A stretch of DNA of 64,000 bases from an uncultured Gammaproteobacteria bacterium (GTDB lineage Bacteria; Pseudomonadota; Gammaproteobacteria; Pseudomonadales; Pseudohongiellaceae). Position 1 is the first letter of the stretch. Each line of letters begins with the position of its first letter. The stretch covers positions 372,001 through 436,000 of the forward strand of contig CAJXVC010000001.1 in NCBI GenBank assembly GCA_913060975.1. Reading direction: 5' to 3'. Below, piece by piece: positions 44,982 through 55,018 of this stretch. Position numbers and translations under genes: made by a program. The notes under the pieces were generated by a model. It was not told where the DNA came from. It saw only the letters and a list, made by a program, of their open reading frames with translations, and did not search any database.

Positions 44982-46771
44982 TGGATATTTCGATTCCAGC
45001 CTCGCTCTTGCAAGACTTTCATTTCCTGCGCCCCTGGTGGTTGCTCGGCCTGATACCGGCCATTATTTTTTGTTTTGCCCTGTGGCGCAGCAACTCGATG
45101 CTTACCGCCTGGGACAAAGCAATCGACCAATCACTGCTGCCCTTCCTGCTCGATCGCAGCAAGAGTAACGCGCAGCGTACACCGCTGATCGTGCTGTTAA
45201 TTGTCTGGTTGCTCAGCACGATCTCCATGGCCGGGCCAGTCTGGGAAGAACTCCCACAGCCGGTACAGCAACGCGAAGACGCCCTCGTCATTGTCATGGA
45301 CTTGTCACTGTCCATGTTTGCCAGCGACCATGACCCAAGCCGACTCGACCTGGCCAAGCGCAAACTACGCGATATCCTCGCCTTGCGGGAAGAGGGTCAG
45401 ACTGCCCTGATTGTTTATGCGGGCGATTCGCACACTGTGACGCCACTGACAGACGACGTCGTGACCATCGCGTCACTCGTGCCGTCACTGAGCCCGAACA
45501 TTATGCCGTTGTTCGGCAGCAATCCGGTTCCGGCAATACAAAGAGCGGTGGCTCTGTTGGATGAAGTGGAATCCAACCGCGGCAAGATATTGCTTATGAC
45601 TGACGGCATAGCCGGGTTTCAGGAAGAACAACGCCTGACAGAAGTCATGGAAGGGACTGATTACGAATTGCTCATCATGGGTATTGGTACTGAACAAGGC
45701 GCTCCGATTCGTACCAGTGACGGTGGCTTCCTGATGGATGATGCCGGCGTCATGGTTACCCCGACCCTCAATCGCAATGTTTTACAGTCCCTCGCCAACC
45801 GCGTCGGGGGCCGCTATCACGACATTCAGCTAGCCGACTCAGACCTGGCCTATTTACTACCGGATAACGACTTGCTCGATGATTCCCAGTTGTCCGATGT
45901 CGATCAGCAGTTTGACGTGTGGTATGAAGCCGGCCCCTGGATACTGTTACTCGTACTGCCCTTTATCGCACTGATTTTCCGCCGCGGCTGGCTATTCGGC
46001 ATGGCCTTTATGATCGCCGGTGGCACTCTCCTGCCCACCGAACCTGTACACGCACAGGGCGGCTGGTGGGATAGTCTGTGGCAAACTCCGGATCAACGCG
46101 GCGCCGAGGCCATGGCCAATGAACAAATGGATTCCGCCGCAGCCTTGTTTGAATCCCCGGACTGGGCCGGCGTCGCCAGCTATCGCTCCGAGAACTATGA
46201 ATCAGCCATCGCCGCATTCAGCGCATTGGATACCCCTGATGGCCATTATAATCGCGGCAATTCACTGGCCCTGATGGGCAACTATGCCGAGGCTATCGCC
46301 GCCTACGACCGTACCTTGATGATGGACCCTCAACACGCTGATGCTATTCAAAACAAAGAGATCGTCGAGCGCCTTCTAGAAGAGCAAGAAGCCGAACAGA
46401 GCGAGCAAGAACAAGGCGAAAGTGAAGAAAACCAATCACAGCAGAATTCTGATCAGCAGCAGGAGCAGCAAGAAGAGAATAACGATCAGCAAGATCAGGA
46501 AAGCCAGGAAGGTAATCAGGATCAGCAGCAACAGGAACAACAGCAGAATCAGCCCCCTGAAGAACAGGAAAGCTCTGAGTCCAACAGCGAACAAAACACG
46601 CCCAGTGAATCCGAGAACGAAGAATTCGAAGAGCAACAGGCGTTAGAGCAATGGCTGCGTCGCATTGAAGATGATCCGGGTGAATTGCTGCGCCGCAAAT
46701 TCCGCTATCAATACCGTCAGCGACAGCTGGATGGTACCGCCAATGCGCGCGATGGAGGTCAGATATGGTGA
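44981..46771 (+). CDS. VWA plus TPR protein, BatB/BatC fusion
   Basis: A 596-residue protein combining parts that are separate BatB and BatC genes in Bacteroides. Helices lie near 19-35 and 67-84. A VWA domain (about 100-300) has the MIDAS motif DLSLS (D107, S109, S111) and TDGIAGF near 207. Two more helices follow near 313-347, then TPR repeats (about 390-460, YNRGNSLALMGNYAEAIAAYD). A Gln/Glu-rich low-complexity stretch of about 80 residues follows (about 465-545), and a short basic C-terminus (RRKFRYQYRQRQ). The Q/E run is encoded by mixed CAG/CAA and GAA/GAG codons. It overlaps batD by 7 bp. Confidence 0.9.
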   Translation: MDISIPASLLQDFHFLRPWWLLGLIPAIIFCFALWRSNSMLTAWDKAIDQSLLPFLLDRSKSNAQRTPLIVLLIVWLLSTISMAGPVWEELPQPVQQREDALVIVMDLSLSMFASDHDPSRLDLAKRKLRDILALREEGQTALIVYAGDSHTVTPLTDDVVTIASLVPSLSPNIMPLFGSNPVPAIQRAVALLDEVESNRGKILLMTDGIAGFQEEQRLTEVMEGTDYELLIMGIGTEQGAPIRTSDGGFLMDDAGVMVTPTLNRNVLQSLANRVGGRYHDIQLADSDLAYLLPDNDLLDDSQLSDVDQQFDVWYEAGPWILLLVLPFIALIFRRGWLFGMAFMIAGGTLLPTEPVHAQGGWWDSLWQTPDQRGAEAMANEQMDSAAALFESPDWAGVASYRSENYESAIAAFSALDTPDGHYNRGNSLALMGNYAEAIAAYDRTLMMDPQHADAIQNKEIVERLLEEQEAEQSEQEQGESEENQSQQNSDQQQEQQEENNDQQDQESQEGNQDQQQQEQQQNQPPEEQESSESNSEQNTPSESENEEFEEQQALEQWLRRIEDDPGELLRRKFRYQYRQRQLDGTANARDGGQIW

Positions 46772-48543
46772 GCAAACTGATGCGAGTCTCAATACTCCTA
46801 CTGGCTTTACTTGGCATGTCTTCATTGATTGCCCAGGAACAGGAACTGGAAGTCACTGTTGACCGAACTGAATTGGCTCGTGGCGAAACATTGACTCTCA
46901 CCGTGCGTGTCTTTGATCAACGCAATGGCATGCAATTAGACCTGACGCCTTTGACTGAAGATTTCGACGTGCTTGGCACTCGTACGTCCAGTCAGATTCG
47001 TTCAATCAACGGCAGGACAGAATCCTGGACTGACTACACCATCACCCTGTTCCCCTTAAATGAGGGCGAACTGACGATACCAGCCTTGAGCGTTAACAAT
47101 CAGGAAACTGACCCCATCGAAATTTCAGTCGTCAATCAAGGGCCTCGTTCAAATCAGTCCAGCGATGATCTCTTCCTTGAAATCGAGATTAACAAAGAGT
47201 CTGTGTACGTACAGGAACAGCTTTTGTTCAGTGTCCGGCTGTTCTACACAATCAACGGCATCCGCAACCCGAATTTCACAGAACTGGACATGCCGGACAC
47301 CGTGATTCAGGCGATCGGCTCCCCTAACCAATATGAGCGTCTTATCGATGGCCAGCGTTACGGCGTGTATGAAAAACGCTACGTGATTTTCCCGCAGCGC
47401 AGCGGCGATCTCGTTATTCCGGATATTCTGTTCCGCGGTGAAGTTACCGACGGTACTAGCAACTTTGTCTTCCGCAATCTCAACACCCGACGCGTTACGG
47501 CATTTATTGATGGTGTCACCATTGAAGTCAAAGAGCGCCCCGCTGCTGCCGCCGGCCTGCCTACCTGGTTACCGGTGTCGAGCCTGACTCTGGAAGAACA
47601 ATGGAGCGATGATATCAGCTCTCTGGAAGTGGGCGACTCCATAGAACGTACTATCACTATGGTTGCTGAAGGTGTTGATGGAGCGGTACTGCCGCCCTTT
47701 AGCGAGACGTCAATTGCCGGACTCAATCTGTACCCTAACCCACCCGAAATAGATCGCACGTTTATCGATGGCCGCATCGTGGGCACACGGGTCGAATCGA
47801 CCACAATGGTGGCAACCAGCGACGGCCAATTGGAAATTCCGGAAACATCGATTTCCTGGTGGAACGTAGACACCGACCAACTAGAAAGCACTGTAATCCC
47901 GGCAACGCGCATCCAAATCGCCTCAGTCGAGGGCGACGTCCCTTCGGAACAAGCTGTTGCCAGTTCGCAGAATCTTGCCGACTTGCTCGACTCCAGTCCG
48001 ATCGTTGATCAATCCATGATCGATGCACAAGCCGAAGCCGAAGTAATTGAAATTCGTGCCATCTGGTTGAACTTGTTAATTGCAGCAGCGATCACTATTG
48101 GCCTGCTTAGTTTTTACAAGCTGGCAATCGCGCCACAGCACTCAGCCATGGGACGCACTGCCCGGCGTTGGAAACACAATTTCCAGAGCCACTATGATCC
48201 AGACAACAACGAGCGCATAGCCTATCGTGAGTTACAAACCGCCTGCCGCGCTCGTGACATAAAACGTGTGCGTAGCGCTCTTATTACCTGGAGCGCTCAT
48301 TACATCAACGAACGCCCTGTTCAAAGCATGGAAGACATCCTGCAGCAACAGCAGGTACCTGAGCTGCATCGCTTCGCCCAAGGCATTCAGTCTTACCTGT
48401 TCAATACAAGCTCAGCCGAAGCGGGCTTTCAACCGGATGAATTACTCAAGGCTGCCAAGGAACTACGCGCGCGTCAGGCGAGCTCTCGCAAACAACAGGC
48501 ACAGCAAAACAAATTCGCCTTGCCTCCGCTATATAAAATCTGA
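46765..48543 (+). CDS. batD: BatD family protein
   Basis: A 592-residue protein with an N-terminal signal peptide (MRVSILLLALLGMSSLIAQ, starting at about residue 6), a long periplasmic region of immunoglobulin-like beta domains (about 25-420), one membrane helix near 432-452 (LNLLIAAAITIGLLSFYKL) and a cytoplasmic C-terminal domain. VDRTELARGETLTLTVRVFD near residues 31-50 is the typical BatD opening. It ends the operon and could be the periplasmic sensing or binding arm of the MoxR/VWA complex. Function is not known from biochemistry. The next gene (SUI1-like) starts only 27 bp later. Confidence 0.9.
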   Translation: MVSKLMRVSILLLALLGMSSLIAQEQELEVTVDRTELARGETLTLTVRVFDQRNGMQLDLTPLTEDFDVLGTRTSSQIRSINGRTESWTDYTITLFPLNEGELTIPALSVNNQETDPIEISVVNQGPRSNQSSDDLFLEIEINKESVYVQEQLLFSVRLFYTINGIRNPNFTELDMPDTVIQAIGSPNQYERLIDGQRYGVYEKRYVIFPQRSGDLVIPDILFRGEVTDGTSNFVFRNLNTRRVTAFIDGVTIEVKERPAAAAGLPTWLPVSSLTLEEQWSDDISSLEVGDSIERTITMVAEGVDGAVLPPFSETSIAGLNLYPNPPEIDRTFIDGRIVGTRVESTTMVATSDGQLEIPETSISWWNVDTDQLESTVIPATRIQIASVEGDVPSEQAVASSQNLADLLDSSPIVDQSMIDAQAEAEVIEIRAIWLNLLIAAAITIGLLSFYKLAIAPQHSAMGRTARRWKHNFQSHYDPDNNERIAYRELQTACRARDIKRVRSALITWSAHYINERPVQSMEDILQQQQVPELHRFAQGIQSYLFNTSSAEAGFQPDELLKAAKELRARQASSRKQQAQQNKFALPPLYKI

Positions 48544-48570
48544 ACGCCCTGACATACACCGACTTTCCAC

Positions 48571-48924
48571 ATGGCTAATAGCAAACTGGTCTACTCCACT
48601 TCCGGCGATAATCTGTGTCGACGCTGTGGCAAAGCACTGCAAAAATGTCGATGCGATATTGGCAAACAGCGCCAGCAGTCCGGCGACGGCACTTTAAAAA
48701 TACAGCGTGAGACCAAAGGCCGCGGCGGCAAAGAAGTCACGGTCATCAGTGGTTTTATCCTGGATGCTGACGAGCTAAAAGTGTTGGCCAAGCGTTTAAA
48801 GGCATCGTGCGGGACAGGTGGTAGCGTCAAGGATGGCACGATTGAAATTCAGGGTGATCACCGCAACAAACTCCAACAGTTGCTCGAGCAATCCGGTTAC
48901 AAAACAAAACTCAGTGGCGGTTAA
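48571..48924 (+). CDS. yciH: SUI1/eIF1-family translation factor, YciH-like
   Basis: A 117-residue protein with a C-terminal SUI1 domain (about 40-115), including KGRGGKEVTVISGF, CGTGGSVKDGTIEIQGDHR and a final KTKLSGG, very close to E. coli YciH. The N-terminal part adds a cysteine cluster C16, C19, C26, C28 (LCRRCGKALQKCRC) that could bind zinc; E. coli YciH lacks it. In E. coli YciH has been linked to start-site fidelity and to a general inhibition of translation under stress. It follows batD by 27 bp and its stop overlaps the stop of tgpA on the other strand (shared TTAA). Confidence 0.9.
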   Translation: MANSKLVYSTSGDNLCRRCGKALQKCRCDIGKQRQQSGDGTLKIQRETKGRGGKEVTVISGFILDADELKVLAKRLKASCGTGGSVKDGTIEIQGDHRNKLQQLLEQSGYKTKLSGG

Positions 48925-50960
48925 CGAGTGAGCGGCGACAATCTCAGCCGCAACTGCAGCAACTGCTTTTTGAACTGGCGCAGCTTGTCGGCCGGCTCAT
49001 CATATTGCCGATAACTAAGCTCCACATACAATTCAGTCAGCGTCCCCATTGGTTCCTTTAACTCAGGCCGAGCGGCCACCACACGATCGCGGTAAGAGTA
49101 CGGCCCTTCGCCTGATTGGCGCGGCAAACCGATCTTGTCCAATTCCCGACTCAATCGGGCATACACTCTGTTCACCGGATCAGATGATTTTGTCGGCGTG
49201 CCACGAATGACAATAAAGGCCAACACAGCAACCACAGCACTGGCCAGACCGCCCAGTAGTAACAGAATCTTCTGATCGGTTACTTGGCCGAACAAGCGCG
49301 CGAACAAATCATACTGCTCGGTCTCATCGTAACTTACCACGCGACGATTCCATTCGTACTCAAGCGCATCAAGACGTAAACGCAAGGTATTCATCCACCC
49401 TACTCCGCCAAACCGATTGGCACCGAAGAAAGATTCTTCCATGAACGATGGATCTTCGGACAACGCCGCTTCGACACCAATCTCAACTCGCTCCGGCGAT
49501 ACCGCCGCCGTCGGATCAAAACGAACCCAGCCCTCACCCTCGAGCCATACCTCGGTCCATGCGTGCGCGTTGTACTGATAGACCATCATATAGTCTTCAA
49601 AGCGATTGTATTCACCACCGTGATAGCCAACCACAACCCGCGCCGGGATACCGACCGCGCGCATGAGAAAAGCAAACGTACTGGCGTAGTGTTCACAAAA
49701 ACCATTGCGGGTATTGAATAAAAAATCATCAATACGCTGATCGCCCAATAACGGCGGATTGAGAGTATAGAAAAAAGGGTTTTGCTGGAAATGGCCTAAT
49801 ACAGTAAATGCATAGTCACGGTCACTGTTTACGCTCTGGCGCAATTGCGCTGCAAAGGCCCGGCTTGCTTCATTACCTTCTTCAGGCAGTTGCGTTGCGC
49901 GGCGTCGTGCGCTGTCGAGCAGAATCAGATCCGTCTGGTTATTGGTGTAACTTTGCAGATCATAGCTTAAGCGCTTGTTCACCAGACCGTTATTGAAGAT
50001 CTCAAAGTTTCGCGACTGTAGGAGACTACTCGTTTGACGTTGCGCCAGATGCAAACCGAATAGCCAGGGCTGTTGTGTCGGCTCAAGAATAATATTGTAA
50101 TTCAACGGCCCACCCTGCGTACGCACCCTGTCTTCCCAGTCAAGATTAAAATCCGCACGTTGTGCGGCTTCGGCGTAGGCAGACCCGGGTCTGGTACGAC
50201 GCCAGGTCTCACCATCAAAATGTTCCAACACAAGCCCGCGCCAATATAGCGCCGCATGCATTGGCGATGGCCCGCCTTCAAATTGCACGCGGAAGGCCAG
50301 CTCACTGGACCGGCCCAGCAAGGCCAGATCACCAGGGGTCATCTCGTTGCTAACACCTGTTTCACCGCTGTTGCTCTGAAACGGCACCGACCACAGCGGC
50401 GCGATACGGGGGAACACCAGAAACAAGACAACTGTTAGCGGGAGCGCTTGTAGTCCAAGCTTGCAGGCCAGCCAGAAATTACTCCGGGTGCTGGTTTCCG
50501 CCTGACTGCGATGTAAAGCGATCATGCTGGTGAGAATAGCGATGACACAGCTGGTGATATACAGGGTAATTACAGCGCTCTGGGTATAGAGGAATGACAC
50601 CATGCACATCACAAAACAGAGACTGACCACAACATAGACATCGCGTTTGCTGCGCATTTCAATTAGCTTGAACACAAAGCCCAGCATCAATAGAGCTGCC
50701 GCACTATCCAGCCCCAGACCGATATTACGCATCTGGGTCAGCGTGATAATCAAAGTGCAGATAACCACCGCGGTGCGCAGCCAACGGCCCGGATAATCGA
50801 ATTTGCCCAGAAAGATCAGTACTCGCCAGACCACGCAGGTAATACCGATTATGGCGATCCATAACGGCATTCGCGCGGCCTGTGGAATGCTTACCAGCAC
50901 CACGGCAGCCAGCACCCAGATCAGTGCCGCACGCGGAATTTGATAACTGATATCCATCAA
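48921..50960 (-). CDS. tgpA: TgpA-type membrane transglutaminase-like protein
   Basis: A 679-residue membrane protein. The N-terminal part (about 1-190) has several helices with DUF3488 character. A periplasmic transglutaminase-like core follows, with cysteine in NGFCEHYAS near 424, histidine in NAHAWTEVW near 465 and aspartate in RFDPTAA near 480. One more helix lies near 562-583 and a cytoplasmic DUF4129-type tail ends the protein. P. aeruginosa TgpA is essential in that species and has the same layout. It is the last gene of moxR-DUF58-tgpA on the minus strand. The substrate is unknown; acyl transfer on envelope proteins is the expected chemistry. Confidence 0.92.
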   Translation of the reverse strand: MMDISYQIPRAALIWVLAAVVLVSIPQAARMPLWIAIIGITCVVWRVLIFLGKFDYPGRWLRTAVVICTLIITLTQMRNIGLGLDSAAALLMLGFVFKLIEMRSKRDVYVVVSLCFVMCMVSFLYTQSAVITLYITSCVIAILTSMIALHRSQAETSTRSNFWLACKLGLQALPLTVVLFLVFPRIAPLWSVPFQSNSGETGVSNEMTPGDLALLGRSSELAFRVQFEGGPSPMHAALYWRGLVLEHFDGETWRRTRPGSAYAEAAQRADFNLDWEDRVRTQGGPLNYNIILEPTQQPWLFGLHLAQRQTSSLLQSRNFEIFNNGLVNKRLSYDLQSYTNNQTDLILLDSARRRATQLPEEGNEASRAFAAQLRQSVNSDRDYAFTVLGHFQQNPFFYTLNPPLLGDQRIDDFLFNTRNGFCEHYASTFAFLMRAVGIPARVVVGYHGGEYNRFEDYMMVYQYNAHAWTEVWLEGEGWVRFDPTAAVSPERVEIGVEAALSEDPSFMEESFFGANRFGGVGWMNTLRLRLDALEYEWNRRVVSYDETEQYDLFARLFGQVTDQKILLLLGGLASAVVAVLAFIVIRGTPTKSSDPVNRVYARLSRELDKIGLPRQSGEGPYSYRDRVVAARPELKEPMGTLTELYVELSYRQYDEPADKLRQFKKQLLQLRLRLSPLTR

Positions 50961-50963
50961 GGG

Positions 50964-51932
50964 TTACTCTTGCTGACCGTACAAAGCCAGCATTTTAAGA
51001 ACCTTGTTACGATGACTGGTGCCGCTTGCCGGCGCAATTTCAGTGCCGGGTATTTTAAGCCCATAGGGTTTGCCGCTACGTGCTAATTGTTGCGCGCAAT
51101 AGCACAAGCGAGAGAGTCGCTCTTCCACACCGAATCCGTAAAACATATCCCAGTCCAACCACACCTTGTCATCGACATAGTCAACAAACTGTTTCACATG
51201 CATGCCCTGCCCGCGCGCCACACTTTTCCAGGCAACCTGACGCAGTGAATCACCAGGCACATAGTCGCGTAAACCGTAGAAGTCTTCACTACCCGCCACA
51301 GCCATTGCCGAGTCGTCTTCACCACCACTACCACCGGCAAAAGCATCCATCACAAAAGGTATCGGTTTTGGGTAGACCAGACAGTATTGATCCAGGTTCA
51401 CTACCGACCAGGTCCGACACAAGCCCAATGGAAAATAAGTAGTAACTCGAAGCAGCGGCGCTTTGAAGTAGCCGCGTTGCCTGGCTGTTGTGAACACCTT
51501 AACCTGCTCCCGGTCCAGCAATGCCAGGTCAGCGTGTGCGAGTGGGCCATCGGGAAAGCACAATTCGAGACTCTCGTGCTTACGATCAAGCGCACGGCTC
51601 AGCACAATATTGAACGCCACATCTTCGCCGCAGTACACGGGCATACAGGGTTGTGAACTAAGCTGCAGTTGATTGAGGTTGTTAAAGCAATGCAGGATCG
51701 ACAGGATGAACAGGCTAACCATCATAAAGGCCAAGCCAAAAGCCAGACTGACCGCGTAATTGATTGCCCCGATGAATATCAGGCCAGAGGCCAGAATAAA
51801 CATCAAACCGTTACGCGTTGGCAGCACATAGATAATGCGGCGATTCAGCGTCACGGCATCCCGGGCGGGTACACGGCGCGCGACCCACAGGTCAAACCGT
51901 TTTCGAACCCGCGCTCTGATGTTGTCGGCCAT
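50964..51932 (-). CDS. DUF58 domain protein (second module), membrane-anchored
   Basis: A 322-residue protein with two closely spaced membrane helices at about 38-80, absent from the first-module DUF58. The signature YGLRDYVPGDSLRQVAWKSV is near 217-236, followed by MHVKQF. The remaining fold has no intact VWA metal site. It is 3 bp upstream of tgpA and 20 bp downstream of the second moxR, so the three are almost certainly one operon. This DUF58 subtype with two N-terminal helices is typical of TgpA-linked operons. Confidence 0.9.
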   Translation of the reverse strand: MADNIRARVRKRFDLWVARRVPARDAVTLNRRIIYVLPTRNGLMFILASGLIFIGAINYAVSLAFGLAFMMVSLFILSILHCFNNLNQLQLSSQPCMPVYCGEDVAFNIVLSRALDRKHESLELCFPDGPLAHADLALLDREQVKVFTTARQRGYFKAPLLRVTTYFPLGLCRTWSVVNLDQYCLVYPKPIPFVMDAFAGGSGGEDDSAMAVAGSEDFYGLRDYVPGDSLRQVAWKSVARGQGMHVKQFVDYVDDKVWLDWDMFYGFGVEERLSRLCYCAQQLARSGKPYGLKIPGTEIAPASGTSHRNKVLKMLALYGQQE

Positions 51933-51952
51933 AGCCTCGCTCGCCGGTTGGT

Positions 51953-52933
51953 CTAGTCGATGATGTCCACTTCACTCAGTAGACGTTGAACCAGTGCCGC
52001 GCCGGTGTGGCCATCCTCATCAGACATGGCTCTGAGACGATGTTCCACTACAGCAGGAAGCACAGTTTGCACATCTTCAGGAACGACATGATCGCGACCA
52101 CACATCAGGGCCCATGTCTTCGCCGCACGCATCAGAGCAAGACTGCCCCGAGGTGACAGACCAAAATGAAATTCTTCATGACTGCGAGTAAAAGCGATCA
52201 AGCGCTGCACATAGTCCAATAGCGCAGAGCTGGCTTTGACTTGCGCGGAACGCTTGCGAAAGTCGGTGACCTGTTGCAACTGCAGACATTGCTGAACTGA
52301 TTCGACTTTGTCGCGCTCCGTATCCATCTCCAGCAATTCCCGCTCAGCCCGTTGATCAGGATAGCCGAGCCGCAAACGCATCAGGAATCGATCCAATTGC
52401 GACTCGGGTAAAGGATAGGTGCCAGCTAGATTGACTGGATTCTGGGTCGCGATGACGAAAAAGGGATCTGGCAAGCGCCGGGTTTCACCTTCAACTGTGA
52501 CCTGATGCTCTTCCATCGCCTCCAGAAGTGCACTCTGCGTTTTCGGTGTCGTTCGGTTAATTTCATCAGCCAATACCAGCTGATTGAAAATGGGCCCTGG
52601 ATGAAAAGAGAATTGCCCGGAGCTCTGATCGTAGATGGAAATCCCCAGAATGTCTGCAGGTAACAAATCACTGGTGAACTGGATACGGTTGTATTGCATT
52701 CCCAGCGCTTTCGCCAACGCATAGGACAAAGTGGTCTTGCCCATACCAGGCAAATCTTCCAGCAACAGGTGGCCACCGGAGAACAGGCAGCACAGTGACA
52801 AGCGAATCTGATGCTCTTTGCCCAATAGCGCTTTACTGACTTCCGCGACAGTCACTTGCACCATCTCGGAATACTGATTCTCGACCAATTGCGTTCGAGT
52901 GTCCTGCTGTTTATCCAGATTCAGAGAAAACAT
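51953..52933 (-). CDS. MoxR-family AAA+ ATPase (second module)
   Basis: A 326-residue AAA+ ATPase with Walker A DLPGMGKT (60-67), Walker B LVLADEIN near 122-129 and IATQNPVNLAGTYPLPESQLDRFL near 164-187. Unlike the first MoxR it has the standard Gly before Lys in Walker A and a longer N-terminus, so the two are diverged paralogues rather than a recent duplication. It heads moxR-DUF58-tgpA. It follows purF by 17 bp on the same strand, so purF transcription may run into this operon. Its client is unknown; DUF58 or TgpA are candidates. Confidence 0.92.
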   Translation of the reverse strand: MFSLNLDKQQDTRTQLVENQYSEMVQVTVAEVSKALLGKEHQIRLSLCCLFSGGHLLLEDLPGMGKTTLSYALAKALGMQYNRIQFTSDLLPADILGISIYDQSSGQFSFHPGPIFNQLVLADEINRTTPKTQSALLEAMEEHQVTVEGETRRLPDPFFVIATQNPVNLAGTYPLPESQLDRFLMRLRLGYPDQRAERELLEMDTERDKVESVQQCLQLQQVTDFRKRSAQVKASSALLDYVQRLIAFTRSHEEFHFGLSPRGSLALMRAAKTWALMCGRDHVVPEDVQTVLPAVVEHRLRAMSDEDGHTGAALVQRLLSEVDIID

Positions 52934-52950
52934 GGTAATGGCAAATCACC

Positions 52951-54480
52951 TCAAGCATCGCTGGACAGGTCAGCAACCAGATTTTGCTGCTTGCTGCTGG
53001 TTTCCTCCCCGTTCTTGGCCTTCTTGGCGGCGTCATTGCGGCGGGTTTCAAGGCGGCGCAAATACATTTCGTCAACATCGCCGGTAACGTACTCGCCATT
53101 GAAAACTGAGCACTCAAACTGGGATATGTTCGGGTTACCTTCGGCGCAAGTGGCAATCAGGTCTTCCAGATCCTGATAGATCAACCAATCGGCCCCAATA
53201 GCCTCTTGCACTTCATCGTTGGTCTTACCAGCGGCAATTAGTTCAGCAGCGGCTGGCATATCGATACCGTAGACATTGGGATAACGCACCGGTGGCGCTG
53301 CGGATGCGAAGTAGACTTTTTTGGCACCCGCGTCGCGGGCCATCTGAATAATCTGCTGGCAAGTCGTACCACGCACGATCGAATCGTCGACCAGCAAAAC
53401 ATTCTTGCCTCTGAACTCCAACTCAATCGCATTGAGTTTCTGACGCACTGACTTACGGCGCTGGCTTTGCCCTGGCATGATAAAGGTTCGACCGATATAG
53501 CGGTTTTTCACGAAACCCTCGCGAAACTTCAGGCCAAGGCTATTGGCCAGTTCGAGCGCCGAAGTGCGACTGGTGTCTGGGATAGGGATAACCACATCGA
53601 TATCGTGATCTGGGCGCAGGCGGCAAATCTTCGCTCCCAGTCGCTCGCCCATTCGCATGCGGGATTTATACACTGAAATGCTGTCCATCAATGAATCAGG
53701 ACGGGCGAAATAGACATGTTCGAAAATACAGGGAGTATGCACGCCAGGCTCAGCACAGACCTTTGTGTGCAGCTTGCCATCAACATCGATATAAACAGCT
53801 TCACCGGGTGCCACGTCTCTTTCAATAGAAAAGCCTTGTGCATCCAACCCAACGCTTTCCGAGACAATCATGTACTCCTTGCCATGTTCTGTCTCTCGAC
53901 TACCGTAAACCAATGGCCGTATGCCATTGCGGTCGCGAAAGCCAACCACGCCATAACCGGTAATCATGACCACTGCCGCATAGCCGCCCCGGCAGCGCCT
54001 GTGTACACCAGCCACCGCAGCAAACACGTCTTCTGCAGAGGGTTTGATTTTGCCGCGCTGCTGAAGCTCATGAGCAAATACATTCAGCAAGACTTCGGAG
54101 TCTGAATCAGTATTGATGTGCCGTAGGTCTTCGTTGTAGAGGTCGCGACTCAATTCGGCCGCATTCGTGAGGTTGCCATTGTGGGCCAGAGCCAGACCGT
54201 AAGGCGAATTCACATAAAATGGCTGTGCCAGCGCCGGGCTGGAACTCCCCGCCGTTGGATAGCGGACATGACCGATACCCATTTGTCCGGTCAGGCGACG
54301 CATGTGCCGGGTTCGGAACACATCCCGAATAAGGCCATTGTCCTTGCGTAGATTCAGCTTGCCGTTGTCGCTGGTCATAATGCCAGCGGCGTCCTGTCCG
54401 CGATGCTGTAAAACGGTGAGCGTATCGTAAAGGCATACGCCTACATCGTTACTCGTTACTACACCGACCAATCCACACAT
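52951..54480 (-). CDS. purF: Amidophosphoribosyltransferase
   Basis: A 509-residue enzyme of the first committed step of purine synthesis: PRPP plus glutamine to phosphoribosylamine. The glutaminase nucleophile is C2 after removal of Met (MCGLVGVV). The PRPP loop is [14 protein letters not shown] near residues 358-372. Length and N-terminus are those of the enterobacterial type without a propeptide. It follows cvpA by 19 bp, the widely conserved cvpA-purF pair. The last 25 residues are charged and low-complexity. I saw no clear PurR box in the short gap before it. Confidence 0.96.
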   Translation of the reverse strand: MCGLVGVVTSNDVGVCLYDTLTVLQHRGQDAAGIMTSDNGKLNLRKDNGLIRDVFRTRHMRRLTGQMGIGHVRYPTAGSSSPALAQPFYVNSPYGLALAHNGNLTNAAELSRDLYNEDLRHINTDSDSEVLLNVFAHELQQRGKIKPSAEDVFAAVAGVHRRCRGGYAAVVMITGYGVVGFRDRNGIRPLVYGSRETEHGKEYMIVSESVGLDAQGFSIERDVAPGEAVYIDVDGKLHTKVCAEPGVHTPCIFEHVYFARPDSLMDSISVYKSRMRMGERLGAKICRLRPDHDIDVVIPIPDTSRTSALELANSLGLKFREGFVKNRYIGRTFIMPGQSQRRKSVRQKLNAIELEFRGKNVLLVDDSIVRGTTCQQIIQMARDAGAKKVYFASAAPPVRYPNVYGIDMPAAAELIAAGKTNDEVQEAIGADWLIYQDLEDLIATCAEGNPNISQFECSVFNGEYVTGDVDEMYLRRLETRRNDAAKKAKNGEETSSKQQNLVADLSSDA

Positions 54481-54499
54481 AGTTTGCTCCGCAGTTAAA

Positions 54500-55015
54500 T
54501 TAATTCTGGGGGGTTAGCCCCGTCGCCAGACCGCCTGTATCCCCAATAAACAGTCGCGACCATTCGATAATGGCCTGACCATGAGGAATTAACACCGACT
54601 GTTGCCAATATTCGCTTTCCGAAACAAAAGCACCAGTTATAAAAATAATAACGAGACAGATCACAACGCCTCGCGCTATACCAAAAATACCGCCCAACAA
54701 GCGATCCGTCATCTTGAGCCCGGACAGGCTCATCAACTTGGCCATAAGATGATTTAGCAATGTTCCAGCCATCATGATGACGACAAAAATGACTGCAAAG
54801 GCCGTGACATAACGTGCACCGCTATTGCTGATCAGGCCGGTCATGGTATCCGCCAGCGGTTCGCTGTATATGCGCGCCACCAACAAAGCCGCAATCCAGG
54901 TCAATAGCGACAAAACCTCTTTGATCAACCCCCGCCACAGCCCAAACAGACAGGAAATCACGGTAGCAGCAATGATTACGGCGTCAACTACATTCATATT
55001 CAGTGTGGCGTTCAA
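54500..55015 (-). CDS. cvpA: CvpA family inner-membrane protein
   Basis: A 171-residue protein with four predicted membrane helices (about 8-27, 32-50, 68-93 and 108-130). The segment [20 protein letters not shown] near residues 10-29 and [12 protein letters not shown] near 105 are typical of CvpA. First known for colicin V production, the family is linked to envelope stability and bile or acid tolerance, but its molecular role is unsettled. It lies 3 bp after the SPOR gene and 19 bp before purF, as in many gammaproteobacteria. Confidence 0.92.
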   Translation of the reverse strand: MNATLNMNVVDAVIIAATVISCLFGLWRGLIKEVLSLLTWIAALLVARIYSEPLADTMTGLISNSGARYVTAFAVIFVVIMMAGTLLNHLMAKLMSLSGLKMTDRLLGGIFGIARGVVICLVIIFITGAFVSESEYWQQSVLIPHGQAIIEWSRLFIGDTGGLATGLTPQN

Positions 55016-55018
55016 AGG

